A stretch of 64,000 nucleotides of DNA from contig JASJOG010000003.1 in NCBI GenBank assembly GCA_030142905.1, positions 4,743,501 through 4,807,500 on the forward strand. The letters are read 5' to 3'. Below the pieces are notes generated by a model. The model was not told where the DNA came from. It saw only the letters and a program-made list of their open reading frames with translations, and did no database searches. This document shows, piece after piece, positions 57,701-62,043 of the stretch (position 1 is its first letter; each line of letters begins with the position of its first letter). The translations under genes and the position numbers were made by a program. Source of the DNA: Heliopora coerulea (taxonomy: Eukaryota > Cnidaria > Anthozoa > Scleralcyonacea > Helioporidae).

Positions 57701-59888
57701 CTTGAAAGAACAAAATAAATCGCCATTTGGCGTCAGAGGACACATTCTTCCGATTCTTTCCCTAAATCATTGCAACACCAATCTCGCAAAATTATTGGAT
57801 TAACCACTTAAAAAAAGCAGCTGTAGTCCCTTGTAAATCTGAGAAGGCACAATAGCTGAATCTTAAAGAGAGGCGTTACAACAATTTATTTCAAGTTATA
57901 TGAAAAAGTTTTTTTGTATATTGGTATTTGTTTTGCAGGAAACCAACTCTAGCTCGACTGGGAGAGACTCATTGCAGTCATTGTCATCCGGAAAGGGAAA
58001 CTTCATTATCTGCTGGTACGTTTTACGTTTTTGTATAATATTAACAATTTGGGTGTATCTAATTGCCTTAACAAGGATGCGACGTTTCATTACGTCAAAA
58101 CATGAAAAAAGTTTGATTAGGAAGCCAGGTATAATTTTGTTATCAGTGTGCTTTCTGAGCTACTCTTAGTCCTGCTTTCTTCTTCAACACGTTAATATTC
58201 AGGTAAATTCGTTAAATCTAGCAACTCTTTCAATGCAAGCAGTCAGCTAAATTCCAACCTCCCCAGAAAAGAAGGCTTATTGACACAGCCCGTTTAATCT
58301 TTAGCAAAGTGAATACATCTCTGGATTCACGCAGTATTGCTCTCTTTTAAGTCCTTCTAAATATACTTTTCTTTACAGTCGATGACATCCCCGCGAATCA
58401 AAGTAAAAAATTCAGTAATTTTAATTATTAGATGCAGTAAATTAAATAAATTTAAGTCTGATTCACATGTCTGACGCTAACTTGGCAGAATATCAATTTC
58501 TTAAAGGCGAATAAATCTAAACCACAGTGACTGGTAATTCTCAACTGTAATTCTTAAGAATAACAGAACTTCTGGGAATGAAACCTTGAAACCATGGAAA
58601 AAAAGAGTGAAGAAATCTGTGATTTTACTACAGAAGACCAGCATATACTTATCATGTTATGTACATATATCGAAATTCAATTTTTCATGTACATCTATCC
58701 AAGTTCGATCCTGTGAGCAACACGAGCGACAGCTGATTATATCGCAAAGTCAGATCATTCTGTTGCACAAATTTTGGCCATATTATATCGCAAATCCAGA
58801 TCATTCTGTAGCACAAGTTTTGGTCATTCTCGGTTTCCTCCATTCTGTCAACAAATGTTAATTCTGTCGCAGCCTTTTGTATTCTAGTCCTGCCACTGCA
58901 GTTTTCTTGCAGTCATTGCACTATATAGCCGGGCTAGGTACTGTGCTATGAATGATACACGAGATAGAGATAAAAGTAATGTCCCTTTGTAAGGCCATAC
59001 AGACACTTACGACGCAAAATGCAACAACTCCTGTTTGGCTCTTACATAGCGCTTTTTAAAAATTATTTCCTATTCCCACAATTCCCAGAGTCGTGAGTTC
59101 GATTCCCGCATAAAGGTCTTTTCCTAAAGATTTTCATCCACCTTTGATAGACCCTGTTGATAGTTTGCAATCAGTCCCTCGGGATTGAAAAGAAATAATA
59201 CGGCGTTCATACTGCTTCCAGCTACGATTGGAGTAAATGAGATAGTTTAGTTAAAATTCCTCCAATATGGCCGCTAATTCTAAACCGTCATAAGATTAGA
59301 CTCGCCAGCATAGTAGAGGAATCGAGACCAACGTCCCGACAGTGGCATTTATCGTTCTTTCTGTGGAGCCATAGATTAGATTTCCGGGGTCGTGGATTCG
59401 ATTCGTTCATGGAAGTCTTTAACTTGCATGTTTTGCAACAGTCAGCTTTCGCTCGGTTGCTCACTCTTGTAATTTTACCTCAACAATTTTCATCTACAAA
59501 TGCATCCTTCCTTGTTTTGTCATAATTTAATCATCAGAAAGAAGGGTTAAATCAATACAAATAATAAAATGGATCGATGTATAGTCGGCTCTCGTTATAT
59601 TTTTTTTAAATCATACAAAACTGTCGTTATTTTGCTTCAAATAAGCCTCAACTTCTCACCTTCTTTTCTGTAGGTTTCTTTTTGCCACCTATCGACCAAC
59701 GGAAGAAGCCCCTGCTGGTGCAGAGTATTGCACTACGCTTGAATACTCTAACCTTAAATCCCTTCCCTGAAGAAAGCGATACCGAAGTCTATGAAGGCTA
59801 CAAATGCCACAAACTTTTAACTTTACGAACCTCGCAAAAATACTTTTTTCCTTCAAGGTCATACGTGCACACCGACAATGTGAAATAA
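18093..59888 (+). CDS. WDR97: WDR97/WDR87-like WD40-repeat protein, complete multi-exon gene
   Basis: This is a large WD40-repeat protein of the WDR97/WDR87 group. Exons: 18093-18497, 18623-18681, 18943-19000, (tentative 21526-21573), 30824-31012, 31590-31912, 32831-32870, 33145-33280, 35169-35261, 35372-35421, 35737-35940, 37167-37236, 41129-41311, 43205-43450, 45373-45599, 46081-46929, 48242-48537, 50248-50398, 51803-51901, 52644-52876, 53573-53660, 55536-55675, 56111-56168, 56684-56711, 56825-57020, 57939-58015, 59674-59888. All are GT-AG, and the frame stays open to TAA for about 1,586 codons (1,570 without the tentative exon), near the ~1,600 I recall for vertebrate WDR97. WD blades occupy residues ~60-700 (e.g. 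DGSIKVWND, LRVWSLEAKDE, DGSVRIWDE). A charged middle follows (~700-1160), then a helical region (~1190-1395), a basic linker and a tail with HCSHCHPERE. An in-frame TAG at 18060 supports the ATG. Function is poorly known; a ciliary role is inferred. Confidence 0.82.
18623..18681 (+). CDS. WDR97: WDR97-like exon 2
   Basis: This 59-nt exon encodes LMNESFKPISTSQSVAVIH. The acceptor is TTTTTTAG and the donor is GTAGGT. Phase 0 in, phase 2 out. Confidence 0.75.
18943..19000 (+). CDS. WDR97: WDR97-like exon 3
   Basis: This 58-nt exon encodes VVYNKITHEVITAGVGNIT, a blade strand ending in the ITAGVGNIT turn. The acceptor is ACTGTAG and the donor is a consensus GTAAGT. It completes the phase-2 codon from exon 2 and leaves in phase 0. 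Confidence 0.78.
19001..20770. other. Start of the 11.8-kb WDR97-like intron
   Basis: AT-rich sequence between exon 3 and the first MITE. No gene or repeat was recognised. Confidence 0.55.
20776..20966. mobile_element. MITE
   Basis: Inverted termini match imperfectly over about 40 bp: ATAATGGCAGCCTGTTTAAA on the left and ATCATGGCAGCTGTTTAAAG from the right, followed by TTCTTTTAT on both sides. No ORF. Confidence 0.6.
21526..21573 (+). CDS. Tentative WDR97-like exon (48 nt)
   Basis: The blade between exon 3 and the exon at 30824 needs a segment in phase 0 on both sides. This 48-nt stretch is the best candidate seen: acceptor GACTTAG, donor GTAACT, encoding FRCLIRKRSIVISDNK. It lacks the Trp usually expected in this strand, and the acceptor is not strongly pyrimidine-rich, so it may be wrong. 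Confidence 0.3.
21880..23170. repeat. CT-rich degenerate minisatellite-like tract
   Basis: Long pyrimidine-rich stretch built from diverged words such as CTTCCAGCTTTCACTCTTCA, ACTTCCAAC and TTCATCTTTC. It is interrupted by a MITE at 22432-22684. No coding function is supported although several frames are open. Confidence 0.6.
22432..22684. mobile_element. MITE inserted in the CT-rich tract
   Basis: The termini are CAGTGGCGTAACTGGGAC on the left and CATTGGCGTAACTACGG read from the right. CAGTGGCG-type ends suggest a hAT-like element. The flanking CT-rich array blurs any target duplication. Confidence 0.6.
23317..23860. mobile_element. Possible MITE with CCGATATCGATA-type ends
   Basis: GCACCGATATCGATACT near 23317 is matched, inverted, by GTACACCGATATTGATATTA ending near 23860. 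The ends are AT-rich and diverged, so the limits are uncertain. Confidence 0.4.
23935..24040 (-). repeat. Terminal motif shared with hairpin insertion H2
   Basis: Read on the minus strand this holds CTGATGATGACTTTGAAATA then AAGTCGAAATATCAC. That matches the loop of H2 at 14.67 kb. No second arm was found, so it is a solo fragment, probably retroelement-derived. Confidence 0.5.
24473..24891 (-). repeat. tRNA-derived SINE foldback with 11-bp target duplication
   Basis: AACAGTTCTGG flanks at 24473-24483 and 24881-24891. Between them lies one full SINE unit (24484-24740) of the same family as 3.3 kb, then a partial second unit. Its end folds back on itself: arms at about 24711-24774 and 24815-24880, joined by a loop holding the tRNA-like B box. 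Confidence 0.7.
25130..25420. repeat. Inverted repeat complex, copy A
   Basis: About 290 bp including CATAGAAAGTGACATTCA, ATTTGCATCAAAGGACATTC and CAGACGACCATTAACACCAT. Copy B has the same orientation; copies C and D are inverted. Confidence 0.7.
25605..25895. repeat. Inverted repeat complex, copy B
   Basis: Same orientation as copy A, sharing CATAGAAAGTGACATTCATT and CAGACGACCATTAACACCAT. A spacer word AACTGAATTCGGTTAGACAG also recurs after copies A and B. Confidence 0.7.
26059..26680. mobile_element. hAT-like MITE, 622 bp
   Basis: The termini are CAGTAGCGTCACGAGG on the left and CAGTGGCGAAACAAGAGG from the right. Flanking octamers GCTCTGCT (26051-26058) and GCTCAGCT (26681-26688) differ at one position, fitting an 8-bp hAT duplication. 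It lies between copies B and C of the inverted repeat complex. No transposase seen. Confidence 0.6.
27061..27370. repeat. Inverted repeat complex, copy C (inverted)
   Basis: Reverse complement of copies A/B: it contains AATGGTCGTCTGTTG, AATGAATGTCACTTTCTATG and AATGTCGATTGAATAAAATG. Confidence 0.7.
27380..27575. repeat. Inverted repeat complex, copy D (inverted, shorter)
   Basis: AATGGTCGTCTGTTGGCGCT, AATGTCACTTTCTATGCAAA and the GTTCAATAAAAT word repeat copy C in tandem. It ends about 90 bases before the piggyBac-derived ATG. Confidence 0.65.
27664..29675 (+). pseudogene. piggyBac-family transposase, inactivated
   Basis: Segments in shifting frames reconstruct a piggyBac (PGBD-like) transposase order: an acidic N-terminus, ECWSVFFTDEMISVIINQTN, NIRFDDEAIEPERWNQDRFA then AFREIFEMLNSPYANFVIPD, RNVSFDRQYTSV-type text, LHSYVVKNKSSDLRSVLILS, and KGGADIIDLRAGSYSCK. 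A Cys-rich tail ends the protein (SQCQCCVNPVCRR). Asp residues typical of the catalytic positions are still visible (LCID, FDRQ, GGADIID). Frameshifts and stops (e.g. around 28610-28700 and 29225) break it. TTAA-flanked ends were not located. It lies inside the WDR97-like intron. Confidence 0.85.
30015..30175. mobile_element. Possible small MITE with TAATACCAT ends
   Basis: TAATACCATGACATCTAGGG on the left is paired with TAATACCATCGCATGAGG read from the right. GC-rich interior, no ORF. A further TAATACCATGATGAC lies at 29760. Confidence 0.4.
30824..31012 (+). CDS. WDR97: WDR97-like exon 4
   Basis: This exon has 63 codons in phase 0 on both sides, with acceptor TGATCAG and donor GTAATT. It encodes CIVSRICLEDSPSQSQRCFV, then a GSFNVLEGKCL strand and EITCLAYFNPRK. 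Confidence 0.85.
31590..31912 (+). CDS. WDR97: WDR97-like exon 5, two WD blades
   Basis: This exon encodes YLVTAAKDGSIKVWNDVG, GHHACVNALAIYPFGEFIMS, MTLRVWSLEAKDEVDRIQ and DLWKIKHIHNVCTMIG. These are two clear WD repeats with their D-G and V-W signatures. It leaves in phase 2 at GTAATC. Confidence 0.9.
32060..32485. repeat. Element bounded by two near-palindromes
   Basis: GTGTTTGGATA...TGATCCAAACGCG at about 32069-32095 and GTGTTTGGGATA...TTATCCAAACACG at about 32447-32477 are near-palindromes of the same type. Between them an open stretch encodes IRDELKKIEPWSTKRSHFNA. Unrecognised; probably a short transposable element. Confidence 0.45.
32831..32870 (+). CDS. WDR97: WDR97-like 40-nt microexon
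   Basis: This exon bridges phase 2 to phase 0. The acceptor is GTGTTTAG and the donor is GTGCTG, and it encodes GSKVKRTKQTTHPK. Without it the next exon would hit a stop. The resulting TTHPKIPLRIICIC fits this family's blade boundary. Confidence 0.75.
33145..33280 (+). CDS. WDR97: WDR97-like exon 6
   Basis: This exon encodes IPLRIICICGDAAVRIVSGR and TGEVLTTALVPDLVTITDAA, a propeller blade. The acceptor is AATTCAG and the donor is GTAAGG; it leaves in phase 1. Confidence 0.85.
33699..33736. repeat. (GAT)n microsatellite
   Basis: About twelve uninterrupted GAT triplets in an intron of the WDR97-like gene. Confidence 0.9.
34036..34251 (-). mobile_element. Hairpin insertion H3 with 14-bp target duplication
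   Basis: GAGACAGTCTTTAA flanks at 34036-34049 and 34238-34251. The 188-bp interior has arms of about 45-50 bp: GAATATTAGTGTCCAGCATA on the left, inverse of TATGCTGGGCACTAATATTC on the right. The loop carries GCGACGAAACGTCAATTAAA. A ~36-nt unpaired tail lies next to the right duplication, the same layout as H1 in opposite orientation. Confidence 0.8.
34640..34690. repeat. Two units of the ACTCTGGCTAAC repeat family
   Basis: CTCTGGCTAACGCCACACAA then TTTTACTCTGGCTAACG match the array at 43545-43925 in another intron. Confidence 0.65.
35169..35261 (+). CDS. WDR97: WDR97-like exon 7
   Basis: This exon encodes GLLFTLLINGNILKSSTLTN followed by PCTLMEVWDSK. The acceptor is ATTCAAG and the donor is GTATGG; phase 1 on both sides. 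No long ATG-led ORF marks it; it was found from splice phase and family pattern. Confidence 0.78.
35372..35421 (+). CDS. WDR97: WDR97-like exon 8
   Basis: This 50-nt exon encodes GTRSPCTCLCLYEYVVE. The acceptor is TATCCTAG and the donor is GTAAGA. Phase 1 in, phase 0 out. Confidence 0.75.
35515..35660. repeat. Purine-rich low-complexity tract
   Basis: GAAGAGGAAGAGGGA-like sequence on the plus strand within an intron. Nothing coding. Confidence 0.6.
35737..35940 (+). CDS. WDR97: WDR97-like exon 9
   Basis: This exon has 68 codons in phase 0 on both sides. It encodes RTLLLGGCVNGYIVVFDWQN followed by ITFEIE, a propeller strand pair. The acceptor is CATTTTAG and the donor is GTATAC. Confidence 0.85.
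36010..37054. mobile_element. TIR transposon carrying a HIRAN-like ORF
   Basis: The 1,045-bp element has 22-bp inverted ends with two mismatches (CCGTATTTACTCGATTAAGC on the left, CCGTATTTACTTGATTGAGC from the right) and TA on both sides (36008-36009, 37055-37056). GCGCCGCCCTCAAATAAGCG occurs near both ends in direct orientation. The interior holds an intact minus-strand 159-codon ORF. At 36727-36844 on the plus strand is an open acidic tail (NPFECNESTSSDVEEAYPMM ... DSDIDIL, stop) that looks like a transposase C-terminus. No full transposase is present, so it is probably non-autonomous. Confidence 0.75.
36162..36641 (-). CDS. HIRAN-like domain protein inside a transposon
   Basis: Intact, intronless 159-residue ORF. 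Residues ~17-95 show the HIRAN pattern: RGHHVYRSVWTPVIDEMLEC, then KEHDDNAIGVYRV and FAGHVPIEMSRLLKNFL. These correspond to the G-x-x-Y, N/D-x-x-A-I-x-V and G-H/Y-I/V-P signatures. HIRAN domains bind DNA 3' ends in HLTF and occur in bacterial and phage proteins (established). A Lys/Arg-rich C-terminus follows (ITGKRKREVGLLVP). It sits antisense inside a WDR97-like intron between the element's TIRs, and was probably captured or domesticated by the element. Whether it is expressed is unknown. Confidence 0.7.
   Translation of the reverse strand: MARALPVEFKMYFKVDFETVVRGHHVYRSVWTPVIDEMLECNKDERAEAKEHDDNAIGVYRVTKQLDDKKTFAGHVPIEMSRLLKNFLGANTENKLFAQITGKRKREVGLLVPEKFSAFTTELRIAKFLKRELNGRAMKYSHFKLKNIVIQENKFPRLV
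37167..37236 (+). CDS. WDR97: WDR97-like exon 10
   Basis: This exon encodes AHQDEIVNLTSNPKIDQVVS, the His-containing start of a WD repeat. The acceptor is CTTCAAAG and the donor is GTAAAT; it leaves in phase 1. The intron before it carries the HIRAN-ORF transposon. Confidence 0.82.
38028..38094. repeat. Short hairpin (possible mini foldback)
   Basis: GTAATACAGTACCAGAAAAG pairs with CTTTTTCCTGTACTGTGTTAC-type sequence at the right, with ~20 nt between. No target duplication was identified. Confidence 0.55.
40171..40555. mobile_element. Harbinger-like MITE
   Basis: TTA flanks both ends (40168-40170, 40556-40558). The termini are AGCTCCATCCACAC on the left and GGCCCCGTCCACACGAAT from the right, followed by paired ATGAAAACG words. 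The interior is rich in AAAACG / CGTTTT words. The flanks themselves contain a diverged direct repeat (CAGTTTCACGCAATCATTCC). Confidence 0.65.
41129..41311 (+). CDS. WDR97: WDR97-like exon 11
   Basis: This exon encodes NVIKVWRLFPFAEEALAPLM, completing the WD repeat begun in exon 10. KVWRxFPxAEE is a strong family marker as I recall it. The acceptor is AATTTCAG and the donor is GTGAGA; phase 1 on both sides. Confidence 0.88.
43205..43450 (+). CDS. WDR97: WDR97-like exon 12, last clear WD repeat
   Basis: This exon encodes ERFDHSAEDDHSDEVIGVAS, LFATASLDGSVRIWDESNRL and LCFCSERGDLIVAIGDFLHK. This is the best-conserved block of the protein. The acceptor is TATCTAG and the donor is GTAAGA; phase 1 on both sides. 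Confidence 0.92.
43545..43925. repeat. Degenerate ~30-bp array, ATTTTACTCTGGCTAAC units
   Basis: About twelve diverged copies of TGATCATTTTACTCTGGCTA-type units follow the donor of exon 12 closely. Two related units lie at 34.65 kb. Confidence 0.8.
44844..44990. mobile_element. Small MITE
   Basis: GATGTTACACCGGAGGATTT on the left is matched by GATGTTATACCTTAGACGAT from the right, both continuing into TTTTTAACG. About 147 bp, no ORF. Confidence 0.65.
45373..45599 (+). CDS. WDR97: WDR97-like exon 13
   Basis: This exon encodes YMPQSYVYRMVAMDF followed by a charged, helix-prone segment ending EERQQEAKRRAE-like (SSERQQEAKRRAE). The acceptor is TTTTCCAG and the donor is GTAATT. Phase 1 in, phase 0 out. 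Confidence 0.87.
46081..46929 (+). CDS. WDR97: WDR97-like exon 14 (largest exon)
   Basis: This exon has 283 codons in phase 0 on both sides, with acceptor GTTTAG and donor GTGAGT. It begins with the charged ALEKIQGRERDLIKLRDGEL, runs through a disordered acidic region, and ends with the conserved-looking VAPDGYIPNSVVAALFADMR and PPQLTDAQLEELKRMET. Confidence 0.9.
47057..47553. repeat. Pure 16-bp minisatellite, ~31 copies
   Basis: GGTTTGTAGGTCGGTT repeats about 31 times. I see one substitution (CTG for TTG, near 47111). The preceding 46970-47056 is a degenerate TTGGTTGG-rich tract from which it probably expanded. It lies 130 bases after the donor of WDR97-like exon 14. The minus strand is open throughout because of the repeat, not because of coding. 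Confidence 0.95.
48002..48150 (+). repeat. tRNA-derived SINE, partial copy in plus orientation
   Basis: ATGTTCGAATCTCGCTCCAG resembles the B box region of the SINE at 3.3 and 24.5 kb. It is followed by GGTGTAGGTTAATCATGA and GAGAATGATTCAGAAATAAA, the family's 3' end. Confidence 0.6.
48242..48537 (+). CDS. WDR97: WDR97-like exon 15
   Basis: This exon encodes a Ser/Glu/Pro-rich segment starting EPLSLESSDDSLVAEAKRVN and ending in a Pro/Lys-rich stretch. The acceptor is CTCGCCAG and the donor is GTGAGT. Phase 0 in, phase 2 out. Confidence 0.85.
49191..49379. mobile_element. Possible MITE with an internally deleted right end
   Basis: AGCCTGGTTCACACAAGCGA then AATAAGCATAAGGAC on the left is partly mirrored by AAGCCTGCGACATAAGGAT from the right. 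The interior repeats CTTATGCTTATG. Borders are uncertain. Confidence 0.4.
49689..50013. mobile_element. MITE with CAGCCCGGGCTG subterminal palindromes
   Basis: GAGGCTGTTTCATGGAGATT on the left pairs imperfectly with GAGGGTCTGATTACATGATA from the right. The interior holds three copies of the palindromic TCAGCCCGGGCTGA-type word and CATGTAATCG repeats. No ORF. Confidence 0.6.
50248..50398 (+). CDS. WDR97: WDR97-like exon 16
   Basis: This exon has a Pro-rich start, then PPFILQFQGMDWFDKLFPNA and NPW, the entry to the helical domain. The acceptor is CTTTAG and the donor is GTAGGT. Phase 2 in, phase 0 out. Confidence 0.87.
51303..51654. mobile_element. MITE with CAG...GGATC ends
   Basis: CAGTGGCGGATCTACATAAT on the left and CAGGGACGGATCCAGGTATT from the right, with TAGGT directly repeated at both borders (51298-51302, 51655-51659). 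No ORF. It is preceded by a short (GT)n run. Confidence 0.65.
51803..51901 (+). CDS. WDR97: WDR97-like exon 17
   Basis: This exon has 33 codons encoding TFPKPWTIDAFVELLLIFLS followed by KATDYDVKYHICA, an amphipathic helical pair. The acceptor is TTACGTAG and the donor is GTAAGT; phase 0 on both sides. Confidence 0.85.
52644..52876 (+). CDS. WDR97: WDR97-like exon 18
   Basis: This exon encodes AIILLFGQDTFETKCLNNVI and RTALQLLKTLKKYTVDVVSE, the core of the helical repeat-like domain. The acceptor is TTCTCAG and the donor is GTATAC; it leaves in phase 2. Confidence 0.88.
53573..53660 (+). CDS. WDR97: WDR97-like exon 19
   Basis: This exon encodes SFVVEFFSEIGVEEANRYFL followed by PELDNFDTW. The acceptor is CATTTCAG and the donor is GTATAT. 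Phase 2 in, phase 0 out. Confidence 0.84.
53900..55070. other. WDR97-like intron 19, no further gene
   Basis: Intron with AT-rich sequence. A 130-codon open frame at 54263-54655 has no recognised domain and is not claimed. Confidence 0.5.
55075..55247 (+). mobile_element. Hairpin insertion H4 with 12-bp target duplication
   Basis: ATATCAACTGTA flanks at 55075-55086 and 55236-55247. A 34-nt lead (55087-55120) precedes ~56-bp arms (55121-55176, 55180-55235). These pair with a single mismatch around a 3-nt loop; the arm includes TTCTTGAGGTTATACACTAT. It ends 288 bases before the acceptor of exon 20, so intron RNA would carry a very stable stem. Confidence 0.82.
55536..55675 (+). CDS. WDR97: WDR97-like exon 20
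   Basis: This exon encodes HIHQLCLTWLDKRLTQFKEH, then a basic segment ending CSGQVIR. The acceptor is TTTCCAG and the donor is GTATGT. Phase 0 in, phase 2 out. Confidence 0.84.
56111..56168 (+). CDS. WDR97: WDR97-like exon 21 (basic linker)
   Basis: This short exon encodes RGTKNPKTPSQVKGILKNKK. The acceptor is CATAACAG and the donor is GTAAGT. Phase 2 in, phase 0 out. Confidence 0.72.
56385..56455 (-). repeat. tRNA-like sequence (SINE or tRNA pseudogene)
   Basis: The minus strand reads TACCTCAATGGTCAGAGCA (A-box/D-arm-like) followed by GGGTTCGATTACCGTAAGG (B-box-like). The stems do not close into a full cloverleaf, so a functional tRNA is not claimed. Confidence 0.5.
56684..56711 (+). CDS. 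WDR97: WDR97-like 28-nt microexon 22
   Basis: This exon encodes SKNHSKQVA plus one base. The acceptor is TTTTTAG and the donor is GTGAGA. It supplies the 0-to-1 phase change needed to open exon 23, whose phase-0 frame hits TAG. Confidence 0.68.
56825..57020 (+). CDS. WDR97: WDR97-like exon 23
   Basis: This exon encodes SWDLNAMGDLAAEKASPVDA and INYFSEMQFQSEIEKARTSK, ending in LILPSIDT. The acceptor is GTTCCAG and the donor is GTAAGT. Phase 1 in, phase 2 out. Confidence 0.82.
57939..58015 (+). CDS. WDR97: WDR97-like exon 24 with Cys/His cluster
   Basis: This exon encodes TKPTLARLGETHCSHCHPER followed by ETSLSAG. The C-x2-C-H cluster could bind metal, but this is inference. The acceptor is TTTGCAG and the donor is GTACGT. 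Phase 2 in, phase 1 out. Confidence 0.83.
58020..59670. other. Last WDR97-like intron
   Basis: Mostly featureless. B-box-like words GAGTTCGATTCCCGC (~59096) and GGATTCGATTCGTTC (~59394) suggest decayed SINE fragments. No gene. Confidence 0.5.
59674..59888 (+). CDS. WDR97: WDR97-like terminal exon 25 with stop
   Basis: This exon encodes GFFLPPIDQRKKPLLVQSIA and a Leu/Thr-rich tail ending YVHTDNVK, then TAA at 59886-59888. The acceptor is TTCTGTAG and the exon is entered in phase 1. Confidence 0.85.
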
Positions 59889-59918
59889 ATTTGATAACAG
59901 TTGTTAGAGGTTTACTCA

Positions 59919-59924
59919 ATAAAA
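59919..59924 (+). terminator. Polyadenylation signal of the WDR97-like gene
   Basis: AATAAA lies 31 bases after the stop codon, in AT-rich sequence, the normal distance for a short 3' UTR. Confidence 0.65.
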
Positions 59925-60394
59925 TATTATCTACTTTTATATAAAATATTTTGGTAATGCTCTATTTCTGCCCGTAATTTGTCATAGTTTTGTCAAACGA
60001 TCATGTTCTCATATTCTGGTGAATGACTTTACATCAAGAATCACCACCTTTTATCCTTAAGTAATCAACAGACCGCATGATAAACAAGGGTAAAGGTTCC
60101 CTCAAACAGATTACTTGAAAATGCTGCAAACATTACTATCTAATTGTCCAAGCTACATACCTCAAGAAACGACTCAAGATAATTTTGGTAAATACAATGC
60201 AAAAACCATTTCCAACCTCGTATCCAGGATTTTTATCTCAGCTCGCCACCATGAATGTGGCTCGTCGCGTTGCGGGGAGCAGAGATAAGATCCCGGGTAC
60301 GAAGTTGGTACCGTTTCTTCGCAGTTTTAACCATACTGCATATTACCTGCGTGGTTGGTTCTGCCAAATCCTGGTAGAAAGTTACTTTTTAGAA

Positions 60395-60630
60395 TTTAAG
60401 CTTTAAAAAATTATAACTGGCTTCCGTTGTCCATTTGCCATAGAATAAAGTTCAGAGTACTACAGGGCTTAACTCCACCTATGTCAATTTCATTAGCATA
60501 TATACTCTCTATGTAATGTGATGTACTCTTTTGACTGTAGGTAGTGTTAATAACCTTATAATACGGGAGCAGTCGACTCTTGATGTGATAAATCGACTGC
60601 CATACGAACGAACGAACGAATGAATGAATG
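60395..60630 (+). pseudogene. LINE reverse transcriptase 3' remnant
   Basis: One frame reads YNWLPLSICHRIKFRVLQGL then TPP, resembling the LHWLPVxxRIxFKxL segment near the C-terminus of CR1/L2-type reverse transcriptases. A GAAC/GAAT tetranucleotide run near 60605-60632 may be the 3' tail. Heavily decayed. Confidence 0.45.
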
Positions 60631-61485
60631 AGTAAGTGTATGAATAAAATAAATTAAATAAAAGTATTTGGATATTTTGTCTAATTAATTAGTCACGAAA
60701 TGTACTGATGCTTAATTTAACCAGAACTGCTGTATGAATTGAAAAAGAAAACCTTATTAGTTGAGAGGGAAATTCTCTGCACAGGAGGAACATTCCAGGT
60801 TCAAGGCATTCTGGAACAAAGATATTGGAATTCTGGGAGATTCTTACTCGTGTTCTACAGATTCCGAGAGTCTGTAGTGCGTGCAAAAAACATGGAACGA
60901 TGCGGCATGGTTGCGAAGTATGCGACAAGCAGAAAAACACAGGCCTGGTGTAATACCTCTAAAAAGTAACCAAGGAAATTTTCTCTTAGCAACATCCACA
61001 GTTCATAAGGCCCAAAAATATTAGTTTTCCTCTCATGTATATACTATTTTTCAAACGTTCATTTACAATTTACGTGGAAAATATCGGTGGCCTTTTTTAA
61101 ACGAGACAAAGACAAGCTTCTCGTTTTCTTTAAAGTCCTTATTGCTTTGTGCGGTTCAGGATAACATCGATAATTTCCAAAACTACTTTGTCAATGACAT
61201 TTTCGATGATCCGTTTTTGAATCGGTGCCTCGTGTGCGTCTTTAACACTCAACTATTATCTCGTGTTTTAACACGATAAGGTACCACCGACTTTTTATTA
61301 TTAGTCATTACATCAAGTACATCGAGCAATGAAGACAAGATAACATTTAAAATTTCTAAACTTTTCACAATTCATAAAAACAAACTTAGAACTTTATCTT
61401 GTCATTTTTTTGGCCTGTCCTTTTAGAGCTTGTAAACATCACGGACGTTTTGCAATCTGCCAAGCCCGAGAAACCACGAGTAAGA

Positions 61486-62043
61486 GGCTATCTATATGGG
61501 CTCGGGTGATAGGGTTACCCCGCCGCCCCCCCGAGACAACTATATGGACTATATATATGGCAGAAGAACCGTAATCATGATGTTGGGATTTACTCAAAAG
61601 TGCAAAGATGGCAAATCACATGCTCAAATCTGTGACAATGTTGTTATCTACTCGAATGTTAGTCGTTAATTCGACAATAACTAAAATAATAGCAGTCATA
61701 ACTGCGCAGAGGCAAACTCAATAGGATGTTATTGCTTGACAGGCTGCCATAAAGCAAAATCCATCCGTGACACTAAACTAATTGCTCATGCTTGACTTCA
61801 TGCATAACTCGGGTGGCCGCGTCAAGTCGTTCGCATGGTTAAAACTTGTCTCGACCTCAAGGGCTACCTTATCTCGCACAGGGGGTGACTCTACTACAAG
61901 GGTAACCCTGGTAACCGAGGCAAGCGAAGACGTCTGTATATAAACTCTTGTGGAAGAGTTCAAATAATATTATCGGGAAAGTATCTCGACCAGGGTAGCG
62001 CGAGGAGGGTAACCCTATTACCCGAGCCCATATAAACTGCCGC
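61486..62043. mobile_element. MITE with TATATGGGCTCGGGT ends
   Basis: TATATGGGCTCGGGTGATAG on the left and TATATGGGCTCGGGTAATAG from the right continue into GGGTTACC on both sides. The interior has further GGGTAACCCTGGTAACC-type palindromes. No ORF. Confidence 0.7.
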
